This document shows, in pieces, positions 34,975-42,257 of a DNA stretch of 64,000 nt. The notes beneath the pieces were generated by a model that saw only the letters and a list, made by a program, of their open reading frames with translations, was not told where the DNA came from and did not search any database. Positions within the stretch are counted from its first letter, which is position 1, and every line of letters begins with the position of its first letter. Source of the DNA: an uncultured Rhodobacter sp. GTDB taxonomy: Bacteria; Pseudomonadota; Alphaproteobacteria; Rhodobacterales; Rhodobacteraceae. The DNA lies in assembly GCA_937901435.1 (NCBI GenBank), contig CALGTJ010000714.1, forward strand, positions 1-64,000, given 5' to 3'. Position numbers and translations under genes: made by a program.

Positions 34975-36426
34975 ATGTTAGACCTAATCAACGTCAGTTA
35001 TGACACGCAAATTCCGAACAATGTCGGCCTGTCCGAGGACAAGAAGGTGCTCAAGGCACTGGAAAAATGGCATCCCGGGTACATCAATTGGTGGAATGAT
35101 CTGATCCCACAGAATTTCCAAAATTCAATGGTTTACCTGCGCACCGCCGTTTCGGTCGATCCCAAAGGCTGGGCAAAGTTCGACTATGTGAAGATGCCTG
35201 AATATCGCTGGGGTGTTCTGCTGGCCCCGGCTGTCGAGGATCGTCGCATTCCCATGGGCGAACATGCGGGCGAGTTGGCTTGGCAAGAGGTGCCCGGCGA
35301 ATACCGCAACATGCTCAAGCGTCTGATCGTGATTCAGGGCGACACAGAACCGGGCTCGGTCGAACAGCAACGCTTTCTGGGTCTGACCGCTCCGTCACTC
35401 TACGACATGCGCAACCTGTTTCAGGTTAATGTTGAGGAAGGTCGTCACCTTTGGGCGATGGTGTATCTCTTGCAGAAATACTTCGGCAAGGATGGCCGCG
35501 AAGAGGCAAACGACCTTCTGGTGCGCTCGTCCGGGTCCGAAGAATCCCCGCGGATGCTGGGGGCCTTCAACGAGGAAACGCCGGATTGGCTGTCGTTTTT
35601 CATGTTTACCTATTTCACGGACCGCGACGGCAAGATGCAGCTGGAATCTCTGGCACAATCGGGCTTTGACCCGCTGTCGCGCACCTGCCGCTTTATGCTG
35701 ACCGAAGAAGCGCATCATATGTTCGTCGGTGAAACCGGCGTGGGCCGCGTTATTCAGGCGACCTGCGAGGCGATGAACAAGGCGGGGATCACCGACCCCT
35801 ATGACATTAACAAGATCCGCGCGCTGGGCGTCATTGACCTGCCGACGATCCAGAAAAAGCTGAACCTGCATTACACCTTGTCGCTGGATCTGTTCGGGCA
35901 AGAGGTCTCGACCAACGCTGCCAACGCCTTTAACTCTGGCATCAAGGGTCGCTATATGGAGCAGCGGATCGACGACGATCACAGGCTGACCAACGACACC
36001 TATCAGGTGCGTAATATCGTCGATGGCAAGATCGTGCTGCAAGATGTGCCGGCCTTGACCGCGATCAACATGCGTCTGCGCGATGACTATGTGCGCGACG
36101 CTGCCGGCGGTGTCGGCCGTTGGAACAAGCTGATCGCCAAACAGGGGATCGAGTTCGCGATGAAAATGCCGCACGAAGGCTTTCATCGTCAGATCGGCCT
36201 CTTTAAAACGGTGAGTGTTACGCCTGACGGTGATATCATTCCGAAAGAGGACTGGGACGCGAAAGCCACAGATTGGCTGCCAAGCAAGGCCGATGGTGAC
36301 TTTATCCAGTCACTTATGGTGCCCTGTTATGAGCCGGGTCAATTCGCCAGCTGGATCGCTCCGCCAAAGGTTGGCATTGACAACAAGCCCGGTGATTTTG
36401 AATACGTTAAGCTACACATGGCGTAA
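34975..36426 (+). CDS. boxB: Benzoyl-CoA 2,3-epoxidase, diiron oxygenase subunit
   Basis: This 483-residue cytoplasmic diiron protein inserts one oxygen atom into benzoyl-CoA using electrons from BoxA. Two carboxylate/His iron-ligand motifs are visible: EEGRH (Glu155-x-x-His158) and EEAHH (Glu245-x-x-His248). LMVPCYEPGQFASWIAPPKVG near the end is typical of BoxB. Start 34975 follows a GAGGGA site; the frame extends 45 codons back over the boxC end and is not used. It lies 58 bases after boxC. Confidence 0.95.
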   Translation: MLDLINVSYDTQIPNNVGLSEDKKVLKALEKWHPGYINWWNDLIPQNFQNSMVYLRTAVSVDPKGWAKFDYVKMPEYRWGVLLAPAVEDRRIPMGEHAGELAWQEVPGEYRNMLKRLIVIQGDTEPGSVEQQRFLGLTAPSLYDMRNLFQVNVEEGRHLWAMVYLLQKYFGKDGREEANDLLVRSSGSEESPRMLGAFNEETPDWLSFFMFTYFTDRDGKMQLESLAQSGFDPLSRTCRFMLTEEAHHMFVGETGVGRVIQATCEAMNKAGITDPYDINKIRALGVIDLPTIQKKLNLHYTLSLDLFGQEVSTNAANAFNSGIKGRYMEQRIDDDHRLTNDTYQVRNIVDGKIVLQDVPALTAINMRLRDDYVRDAAGGVGRWNKLIAKQGIEFAMKMPHEGFHRQIGLFKTVSVTPDGDIIPKEDWDAKATDWLPSKADGDFIQSLMVPCYEPGQFASWIAPPKVGIDNKPGDFEYVKLHMA

Positions 36427-36448
36427 CACTGATGTCGTAACACTGTCT

Positions 36449-36474
36449 GGCCCCTCTCTCGCCAAGAGGGGGCC
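36449..36474 (+). other. GC-rich stem-loop between boxB and the 61-residue gene
   Basis: GGCCCCTCT pairs with AGAGGGGGCC with one bulged G and a seven-base loop. It has no T-tract, so an mRNA-processing or stabilising element is more likely than a terminator. Confidence 0.4.
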
Positions 36475-36500
36475 CGCATGGATCAACGGAAGGGACTCCT

Positions 36501-36686
36501 ATGATCGTCGACCGAAAAATCGCAACCGCCCCCCGGACAGAGGCGCTGGCCCATGATGTGGCGGGGCTGCCAGACCCCTTTATCGGCTGCGAGGGGTGTC
36601 GGGGGGTCTGTGCCGCGATGATTGACGCGATGGTTCTGCCGGATCTCATCCTTGCCACACGCACCCATTCCAATTCCGCCACGTGA
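36501..36686 (+). CDS. Small cysteine-motif protein encoded between boxB and boxA
   Basis: This 61-residue protein has an internal C-x2-C-x3-C motif (CEGCRGVC, about residues 30-37). A GAAGGGA ribosome site lies 7 bases upstream of ATG 36501, and the stop is three bases before the boxA start. It has no signal peptide or membrane segment. It could bind iron or zinc, or help electron transfer or assembly of BoxAB. I do not recognise a named family. Spacing and ribosome site support a real gene, although short frames carry risk. Confidence 0.6.
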   Translation: MIVDRKIATAPRTEALAHDVAGLPDPFIGCEGCRGVCAAMIDAMVLPDLILATRTHSNSAT

Positions 36687-36689
36687 CCG

Positions 36690-37880
36690 ATGAATAAGCC
36701 TCTAAAGCAGCATCTGATCGATCCAGAGGTCTGCATCCGCTGCTACACCTGCGAGATGACCTGCCCGGAAGAGGCGATAGAGCATGACGACAACAACGTC
36801 GTCGTCAATGCGGACCTGTGCAATTTCTGCATGGCCTGTATTCCGGTTTGCCCGACCGGGTCCATCGATGAATGGCGGGTGGTGGCAGAGCCCTATTCGC
36901 TGGAAACGCAATACGAGTGGGAAGAACTGCCAGAGCAGGCAGAGATCAGCACAACGCTGGCAGAGACAGACACAGAGGCGCTGGACGACGCGATTGCCAA
37001 GCTTTTGGCCGATGCGCATCAAGGCGCGGGGGGCAAGGCCAAGGCCCCGGCCAGTGCCTCAAAGCCTGCGATCAATCTCTACAACCTCGGTCGTCCCGCC
37101 AAGGCAGTGGTGCAGGGCAACTACCGCCTGACCGACGCCACCAGCGATACCGATGTGCGCCACATCATCCTCAGCTTTGGCGATCAACCCATGCCTGTGC
37201 TAGAGGGGCAAAGCGTCGGCATCATCGCGCCCGGTAAGGACGCAGATGGCAATGCCCACCTTCCCCGGCTTTATTCCATTTCCAGCCCGCGGGACGGCGA
37301 GCGGCCCAGCTACAACAATATCTCTTTGACCGTGAAGCGTGAAGATCAGGGTCTCTGCTCGAACTACATCTGCGATCTTGAAAAGGGTGGCGAGGTGCAG
37401 GTCACCGGGCCGTTTGGCTCGACTTTCCTTATGCCCGATGATCCACAGGCGCGGTTGCTGATGATCTGCACCGGAACCGGGTCCGCCCCCATGCGTGCCT
37501 TTACCATGCGTCGTCAGCGCACCACCAAGGGTGAAAACGGCGGAATGGTCATGTTCTTTGGCGCGCGCAATCCCGAAAGCCTGCCTTATTTCGGTCCGCT
37601 CAAGAAAGTGCCTGACAGCCTGTTGAAAACCCATCTGGTCTATAGCCGTGTAGACGGTCAGCCCAAGGAATACGTGCAGGACCGCATTGCGGCAGAGGAA
37701 GACGTGGTGGCGGAAATGCTGGCCGATCCAACCACCCATATCTACATATGCGGGTTGCGCGGAATGGAAGAAGGCGTTGACAAGGCGATGACCAACATCG
37801 CCGAAAGCATTGGTCATCAATGGGTTGCCCTGCGGGACGTGATGCGCGACGAAGGTCGCTATCACGTGGAGACCTATTGA
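36690..37880 (+). CDS. boxA: Benzoyl-CoA 2,3-epoxidase reductase subunit (NADPH)
   Basis: This 396-residue flavin/iron-sulfur reductase passes electrons from NADPH to BoxB. The N-terminal ferredoxin part binds two [4Fe-4S] clusters: Cys15/18/21/25 and Cys44/47/50/54, the latter in CNFCMACIPVCP. The C-terminal about 280 residues form an FNR-type module with RLYSISSPRDGE (FAD), ICTGTGSAPMRAF (NADP) and YICGLRGMEEGV. Domain order and length match BoxA. It lies between the 61-residue gene and a thioesterase gene that starts immediately after its stop. Confidence 0.95.
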   Translation: MNKPLKQHLIDPEVCIRCYTCEMTCPEEAIEHDDNNVVVNADLCNFCMACIPVCPTGSIDEWRVVAEPYSLETQYEWEELPEQAEISTTLAETDTEALDDAIAKLLADAHQGAGGKAKAPASASKPAINLYNLGRPAKAVVQGNYRLTDATSDTDVRHIILSFGDQPMPVLEGQSVGIIAPGKDADGNAHLPRLYSISSPRDGERPSYNNISLTVKREDQGLCSNYICDLEKGGEVQVTGPFGSTFLMPDDPQARLLMICTGTGSAPMRAFTMRRQRTTKGENGGMVMFFGARNPESLPYFGPLKKVPDSLLKTHLVYSRVDGQPKEYVQDRIAAEEDVVAEMLADPTTHIYICGLRGMEEGVDKAMTNIAESIGHQWVALRDVMRDEGRYHVETY

Positions 37881-38336
37881 GTGCCAGCCTCCGTGCCAGA
37901 GATCTATAGTCACGAAATCCGTGTGTCATGGGGCGACTGCGACCCGGCCAAGATCGCCTACACCGGCCGCCTGCCGGCCTTTGCGCTAGAGGGAATCAAT
38001 GGCTGGTGGGAGCATGTCTTGGGTGGCGATGGCTGGTTCCAGATGGAACTTGATCGCAATCTGGGTACGCCTTTCGTGCATCTGTCGATGGACTTCCGCT
38101 CTCCGGTCACGCCGCGACACAGGCTGGTCCTGCGGGTCTGGCCGCTGAAACTGGGCGAAAGCTCTATCCGGTTTCATGTGGACGGCTCGCAAGATGGAAC
38201 CCTGTGCTTCACCGGCACCTTCGTCTGCGTTTTCACTGTCGCGGATCAGTTTCGCAAGACGGTGCCCCCGCAGGCCATGCAAGACCAGATCCGTGCGTTC
38301 CTGCGGGATGACAACGGTAACCCTATCGGCGGATAG
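37881..38336 (+). CDS. Acyl-CoA thioesterase (4-hydroxybenzoyl-CoA thioesterase-like hotdog fold)
   Basis: This 151-residue hotdog thioesterase has the active-site helix SWGDCDPAKIAYTGRLPAFA, with the Asp typical of 4-HBT-type enzymes, and a central strand DFRSPVTPRHRLVLRV. The GTG start directly follows the boxA stop, so it is coupled. It probably hydrolyses benzoyl-CoA or stalled pathway thioesters to recover CoA when the epoxidase is limiting, as proposed for thioesterases in box clusters. It is the last gene before the boxR promoter. Confidence 0.88.
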   Translation: MPASVPEIYSHEIRVSWGDCDPAKIAYTGRLPAFALEGINGWWEHVLGGDGWFQMELDRNLGTPFVHLSMDFRSPVTPRHRLVLRVWPLKLGESSIRFHVDGSQDGTLCFTGTFVCVFTVADQFRKTVPPQAMQDQIRAFLRDDNGNPIGG

Positions 38337-38447
38337 CAATGCCAACGTCCTGCCATAGCATATGCGCGCGCCGATCCAGTCTAGGGAAGTTTTCTGCCAA
38401 AACGGCCCAAGATCCTTTGTAACTTCTGTCGGATGCCCTAGTCTTTG

Positions 38448-38461
38448 TGCATTATAGTTCA
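38448..38461. promoter_or_regulatory. Candidate BoxR operator in the boxR promoter
   Basis: TGCATTATAGTTCA matches 13 of 14 bases of the perfect dyad upstream of boxC, with an identical TTATAG spacer. It contains TATAGT as a possible -10 and lies 15 bases before the boxR start, suggesting autorepression. Confidence 0.6.
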
Positions 38462-38475
38462 CGATCGGCGACCAA

Positions 38476-39384
38476 ATGGACAAAGTTACCAATTCGCATG
38501 GACAAACCAACACCCCGGTCGACATGGACGGCGTGGTTAATGCCTTGACCACGCGCGTTGGGGACAGGGTGCGCAAGGCGCGCGAAGTCAAGGGCATCCC
38601 CCGCCGCGTGCTGTCTGACATTTCCGGTGTTTCGCCGCGCTATCTGGCGCAGCTTGAGGCGGGCGAGGGCAATGTGTCGATCGGCCTGCTGCAACGGGTG
38701 GCCATCGCGCTGGAGTTTCCGATTGATTGGCTGATTTCCACGGAAGACCCCTGGACATCGGACGTGTTGCAGGTCGCCGATCTTTATCGCGCGGCCAATC
38801 CCGAGGTGCGGGCCAAAGCGATGGCATTGCTGTGTCCGGACAACGAGGCGCACCAGCGCGCGCATCGGGTCTGTCTGACGGGCTTGCGCGGGGCGGGCAA
38901 ATCGACATTGGGCGGGCTGATCGGCAAAGCGTTGGGCGTGCCGTTCGTCGAGTTGAACCGCGAAATCGAGGCACAGGCGGGAATGCCCGTCACCGAGATC
39001 CTCGCGCTTTATGGGCAAGAAGGTTACCGCAAGCTAGAGGCGCAGGCGCTGGACCGTGTCATCGCTGTCCACGGCACGCTTGTTCTGGCGGTGGCTGGCG
39101 GGATCGTGGCCGAGCCAGAGACATACGCCAAGTTGCTGCGCCACTTTCACACGATCTGGGTCAAGGCCAGTCCGCAGGAACATATGGACCGCGTGCGTGC
39201 GCAGGGCGACACACGGCCCATGGCCGGAAACCCAGAGGCGATGGATCAGTTGCGCTCTATCCTGACCAGCCGCGAAAGCCTGTACGACAAGGCGCTTGCA
39301 CAGCTGGACACATCGGGGCGCACCACTGCGCAATCACTGGCCGATCTGCGCGCGCTGATCAAAGACCGCGCGTTTCTGGCGTGA
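38476..39384 (+). CDS. boxR: BoxR benzoyl-CoA-responsive transcriptional regulator
   Basis: This 302-residue protein has the BzdR/BoxR architecture. An N-terminal XRE-type helix-turn-helix lies at about residues 25-85 (RVRKAREVKGIPRRVLSDIS, YLAQLEAGEGNVSI). It is fused to a C-terminal shikimate-kinase-like domain with P-loop GLRGAGKS (residues 136-143). In characterised homologues the kinase-like part senses benzoyl-CoA and relieves repression of box genes. It has its own promoter with an operator-like dyad. Its TGA overlaps the GTG start of the next gene. Confidence 0.94.
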   Translation: MDKVTNSHGQTNTPVDMDGVVNALTTRVGDRVRKAREVKGIPRRVLSDISGVSPRYLAQLEAGEGNVSIGLLQRVAIALEFPIDWLISTEDPWTSDVLQVADLYRAANPEVRAKAMALLCPDNEAHQRAHRVCLTGLRGAGKSTLGGLIGKALGVPFVELNREIEAQAGMPVTEILALYGQEGYRKLEAQALDRVIAVHGTLVLAVAGGIVAEPETYAKLLRHFHTIWVKASPQEHMDRVRAQGDTRPMAGNPEAMDQLRSILTSRESLYDKALAQLDTSGRTTAQSLADLRALIKDRAFLA

Positions 39385-40082
39385 GTGGTGATCCTGTGAT
39401 GTCGCTTCAGGCAATCGGCCTGCGGCTGCAAGATCGCTTGCGCGTGGCGGTGGACGATCTGCTGCTGGACGGCACGAACCCTTGGGAATTGGACGAAGCC
39501 ATGGTCGCGTATGGTTTTGCGATGGGGCCAAATGAGGCTCAGGATCTGGTGGGCCTGGATGTGGCTTACGCGAGGCGCAAGGCGAAGCTGCGTGATCCGC
39601 ACCGCCGTTACGTGCTGATTTCTGATCGCATGGTGCAAGAGGGGCGTCTGGGGCGAAAGGTGGGTGTCGGGTGGTATCGCTATCCCGGCAGGGGTGGCAA
39701 GGTGATCGACCCACTGGTCGAGGATCTCTGCCGCGAAGAGGCGCATTTCGCCTGTGTGGAACGGCGTGACTTTACCGATGCCGAGATTTGCGAGCGGCTT
39801 GTGCTGGCGATGATCCATGAGGCGGCGGAGCTGATGAACGAAGGTGTCGGAAGCGCCCGGATTGACGCTGTATCGGGGGAATACCTGGGCACATCTCAAG
39901 CACAGCGAGGCCTGATCCAGATCGCGGATCGTCTTGGACCAGAGGCTGTGTTGGCGCGGCTGCAAGATCTGGCCAAAGAGTCTCTTGCAGACTGGAGCCC
40001 CGGCCATGTGGTGACACATTGCGCGGCCAAGGGGTTGCTGTTTGCAGAGTTCAGCGGATCAGGATCGCGCGAAAATCATTGA
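39381..40082 (+). CDS. Stand-alone tandem 3-hydroxyacyl-CoA dehydrogenase C-terminal domains
   Basis: This 233-residue protein consists of two consecutive 3HCDH C-terminal helical domains. The first carries MGPNEAQDLVGLDVAYARR and MVQEGRLGRKVGVGWYRYPG, the latter a hallmark of FadB-type enzymes. The second runs from DAEICERLVLAMIHEAAELM to the end. No NAD-binding Rossmann domain or HxxN catalytic segment precedes them. GTG 39381 overlaps the boxR stop; ATG 39399 is the alternative. It may act with a separate partner or bind acyl-CoA. The last 32 bases overlap the convergent glycerate kinase gene. Confidence 0.75.
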   Translation: MSGDPVMSLQAIGLRLQDRLRVAVDDLLLDGTNPWELDEAMVAYGFAMGPNEAQDLVGLDVAYARRKAKLRDPHRRYVLISDRMVQEGRLGRKVGVGWYRYPGRGGKVIDPLVEDLCREEAHFACVERRDFTDAEICERLVLAMIHEAAELMNEGVGSARIDAVSGEYLGTSQAQRGLIQIADRLGPEAVLARLQDLAKESLADWSPGHVVTHCAAKGLLFAEFSGSGSRENH

Positions 40083-41331
40083 CGTTGGTCCCCGTCGGTC
40101 CGGGCGCAAAGAGATCGCCCAAAGCCTCGAACCCGGTCCATGCGTCGTGACGCGACAGGATCTCTGTCGAGTCCATGCTTAACATGCGCAGACGATTGGC
40201 GGTTTGCCCATTGGCAAAGGCCCCGGCGTTGTCCTCTGATCCGTCGATGCCATCGGTGTCGGCGGCCAGCGCGGTAACACCCGTGACACCATTCAAGGCG
40301 TGCGCAAAGGACAGCAGGAACTCGCTGTTGCGCCCGCCCTTGCCACCTTTCCCGGTGATCGTGACGGTGGTCTCTCCACCGGACAGGATCAAAACGGGCG
40401 CGGTAAAGGGACGGTTGCGGCTGCGCACCTCGCGCGCGATGGCGGCATGAACCTTGCCCACTTCGCGCGCCTCTCCCTCTATCGCATCCGACAGGATTAC
40501 GGCGGGGATGCCGGCATCTTGGGAAAGGGTTGCGGCGGCCTCCAGCGATTTGGCGGCAGAGGCGATCACATGCACCTCGTTACGCGCGAACACCGCATCG
40601 TCGGGGGAAGGGGCCGCACCTGTGTCACCCTTTATATGAGCAAGGATCGCAGGCGGCAGGTCGATTTCATAGGCCCCGATCAAGGCCAGCGCATCGCTGC
40701 GGGACTTTTGGTCGGGCACCGTGGGGCCAGAGGCCACCTGTGCCGGGTCATCGCCGGGCACATCCGACACCACCAGCGAGACCACGCGCGCTGGATAAGC
40801 CGCAGCGGCAAGGCGACCGCGCTTGATCTGGCTCACCTGCTTGCGGATCGCATTCATCACCGAGATCGGCGCGCCAGACGACAGCAGCGCGCTGTTCAAA
40901 GCCGCCTCATCCGCCAGCGTCAGACCCTCGGGTGGGGCGGGCAACAGGGCAGAGCCACCGCCGCAGATCAGCGCGATGACCAGATCATCCTCGCCAAGGC
41001 CCGCGACCGCCGCGAAAAGCGCCTCGCTTGCCGCTAAACCAGCCTCGTCGGGCACGGGATGGGCGGATTCCATGACGCGGATGGTCTTGCAGGGCGCGGC
41101 GTATCCATACCGTGTCACCACGACGCCTTCGACAGGTGTGGGCCACAGATCCTCGAACGCGGCGGCCATTTGTGCGGACCCCTTGCCTGCACCGATCACC
41201 ACCGTTTTCCCCTTGGGCGCCTTGGGCAGATGTGCCGCCAAGGCCAGCCTGGGATCCGCCGCTGCCACAGCCGCCTCGAACAGCTGTGTCAAGAACTGCC
41301 GTTCGTCCGGATCAATGCGCTGCTCTGTCAT
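40051..41331 (-). CDS. Glycerate 2-kinase (MOFRL family)
   Basis: This 426-residue class II glycerate kinase, an ATP-dependent enzyme making 2-phosphoglycerate, is sometimes annotated as hydroxypyruvate reductase TtuD. Motifs are VVIGAGKGSAQMAAAFEDLW, ALICGGGSALLPAPPEGLTL, SDVPGDDPAQVASGPTVPD and the C-terminal MOFRL core LSGGETTVTITGKGGKGGRN with AADTDGIDGSEDNAGAF. Start 41331 follows GAGGGG. It is divergent from the PhyH-type gene and converges, with a 32-base overlap, on the 3HCDH-like gene. Confidence 0.92.
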   Translation of the reverse strand: MTEQRIDPDERQFLTQLFEAAVAAADPRLALAAHLPKAPKGKTVVIGAGKGSAQMAAAFEDLWPTPVEGVVVTRYGYAAPCKTIRVMESAHPVPDEAGLAASEALFAAVAGLGEDDLVIALICGGGSALLPAPPEGLTLADEAALNSALLSSGAPISVMNAIRKQVSQIKRGRLAAAAYPARVVSLVVSDVPGDDPAQVASGPTVPDQKSRSDALALIGAYEIDLPPAILAHIKGDTGAAPSPDDAVFARNEVHVIASAAKSLEAAATLSQDAGIPAVILSDAIEGEAREVGKVHAAIAREVRSRNRPFTAPVLILSGGETTVTITGKGGKGGRNSEFLLSFAHALNGVTGVTALAADTDGIDGSEDNAGAFANGQTANRLRMLSMDSTEILSRHDAWTGFEALGDLFAPGPTGTNVNDFRAILIR

Positions 41332-41456
41332 CTCTTGCCCCTCTTCTGCCTCTTGGCGACTGTTCAATGCCTTGGCGTCGGGCGCAAGTCGTATTGCCAA
41401 GTCGCGTGGCCTATGATCTCGTTAAGCTCAGACATAAAAACGAAAGGCTCACGCCC

Positions 41457-42257
41457 ATGCTGCACCCTCTGCTGACCCAAGATCACGTCGATGCCTTTCA
41501 GCGCGACGGAGTCGTTCTGGTCAAAGGCCTGTTCGCTGATCACGTCGAAACCATCCGCATGGGGATCGCCGAAAACATGGCCAATCCCGGGCCCTATGCG
41601 GCCGAGAACCTGAAGGCGGGCGAGGGCGGGCGATTTTTTGACGATTATTGCAACTGGATGCGGATCAAGCCGTTCGAGGAGGTTGCGCGCAGCTCTCCTG
41701 CCGCCGCCGTGGCTGCCGATCTGATGCGCTCTGACACGGTGCAGATGTTCCATGATCATGTGTTGGTTAAGGAACCGGGCACGTCCAAGCCGACCCCATG
41801 GCATCAGGATGCGCCCTATTATTTCGTGCAAGGGCAACAGACCGTCAGCTTTTGGTCGCCCGTCGATCCTGTGACGCAGGCGACCCTGCGCTGTGTGGCA
41901 GGCTCGCATCAATGGGAAAAGCCCGTGTTGCCAACGCGTTGGTTGTCAGAGACTAATTTTTACCCCGATGATGACGCCTATATGCCTGTGCCTGATCCGG
42001 ACGCTGAAGGCATGGACATCCGCGAGTGGGAGATGGAGCCGGGTGATGCGGTCGCCTTTAACTTTGACATCCTGCATGGCGCGCGCGGCAATACCTCGAC
42101 CAGCCGCCGCCGCGCATTTTCGCTGCGCCTCGTGGGGGATGACGCGCGCTATGTGGACCGCCCCGGTCCGACCTCGCCGCCGTTTCCGGGGCACGACATG
42201 ACACCGGGTCAAAAACTGCGCGAGGACTGGTTCCCGACACTGTTCCTCCGTCCATGA
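41457..42257 (+). CDS. Phytanoyl-CoA dioxygenase (PhyH) family protein
   Basis: This 266-residue Fe(II)/2-oxoglutarate-dependent dioxygenase has the HxD iron motif in TPWHQDAPYYF and a distal His in FDILHGARGN, followed by the Arg-containing RRRAFSLRL that binds 2-oxoglutarate. The opening FQRDGVVLVKGLF is typical of the family. ATG 41457 has AAAGG 8 bases upstream; the longer frame is antisense to glycerate kinase. The stop overlaps the next ATG by four bases, so it is coupled to the FAD oxidoreductase. The substrate is unknown; many relatives hydroxylate small amines or acids rather than phytanoyl-CoA. Confidence 0.88.
   Translation: MLHPLLTQDHVDAFQRDGVVLVKGLFADHVETIRMGIAENMANPGPYAAENLKAGEGGRFFDDYCNWMRIKPFEEVARSSPAAAVAADLMRSDTVQMFHDHVLVKEPGTSKPTPWHQDAPYYFVQGQQTVSFWSPVDPVTQATLRCVAGSHQWEKPVLPTRWLSETNFYPDDDAYMPVPDPDAEGMDIREWEMEPGDAVAFNFDILHGARGNTSTSRRRAFSLRLVGDDARYVDRPGPTSPPFPGHDMTPGQKLREDWFPTLFLRP

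Noticed and set aside
35395..36186. 263-codon antisense frame over boxB
   Set aside because: Shadow of a well-supported boxB gene; no motif.
38727..39380. Upstream extension of the 3HCDH-like frame over boxR
   Set aside because: The extension is low-complexity and overlaps boxR, whose P-loop and HTH are certain; the real start is at 39381 or 39399.
41112..41456. Upstream extension of the PhyH frame
   Set aside because: It is antisense to glycerate kinase and Pro/Arg-rich; a ribosome site supports ATG 41457.
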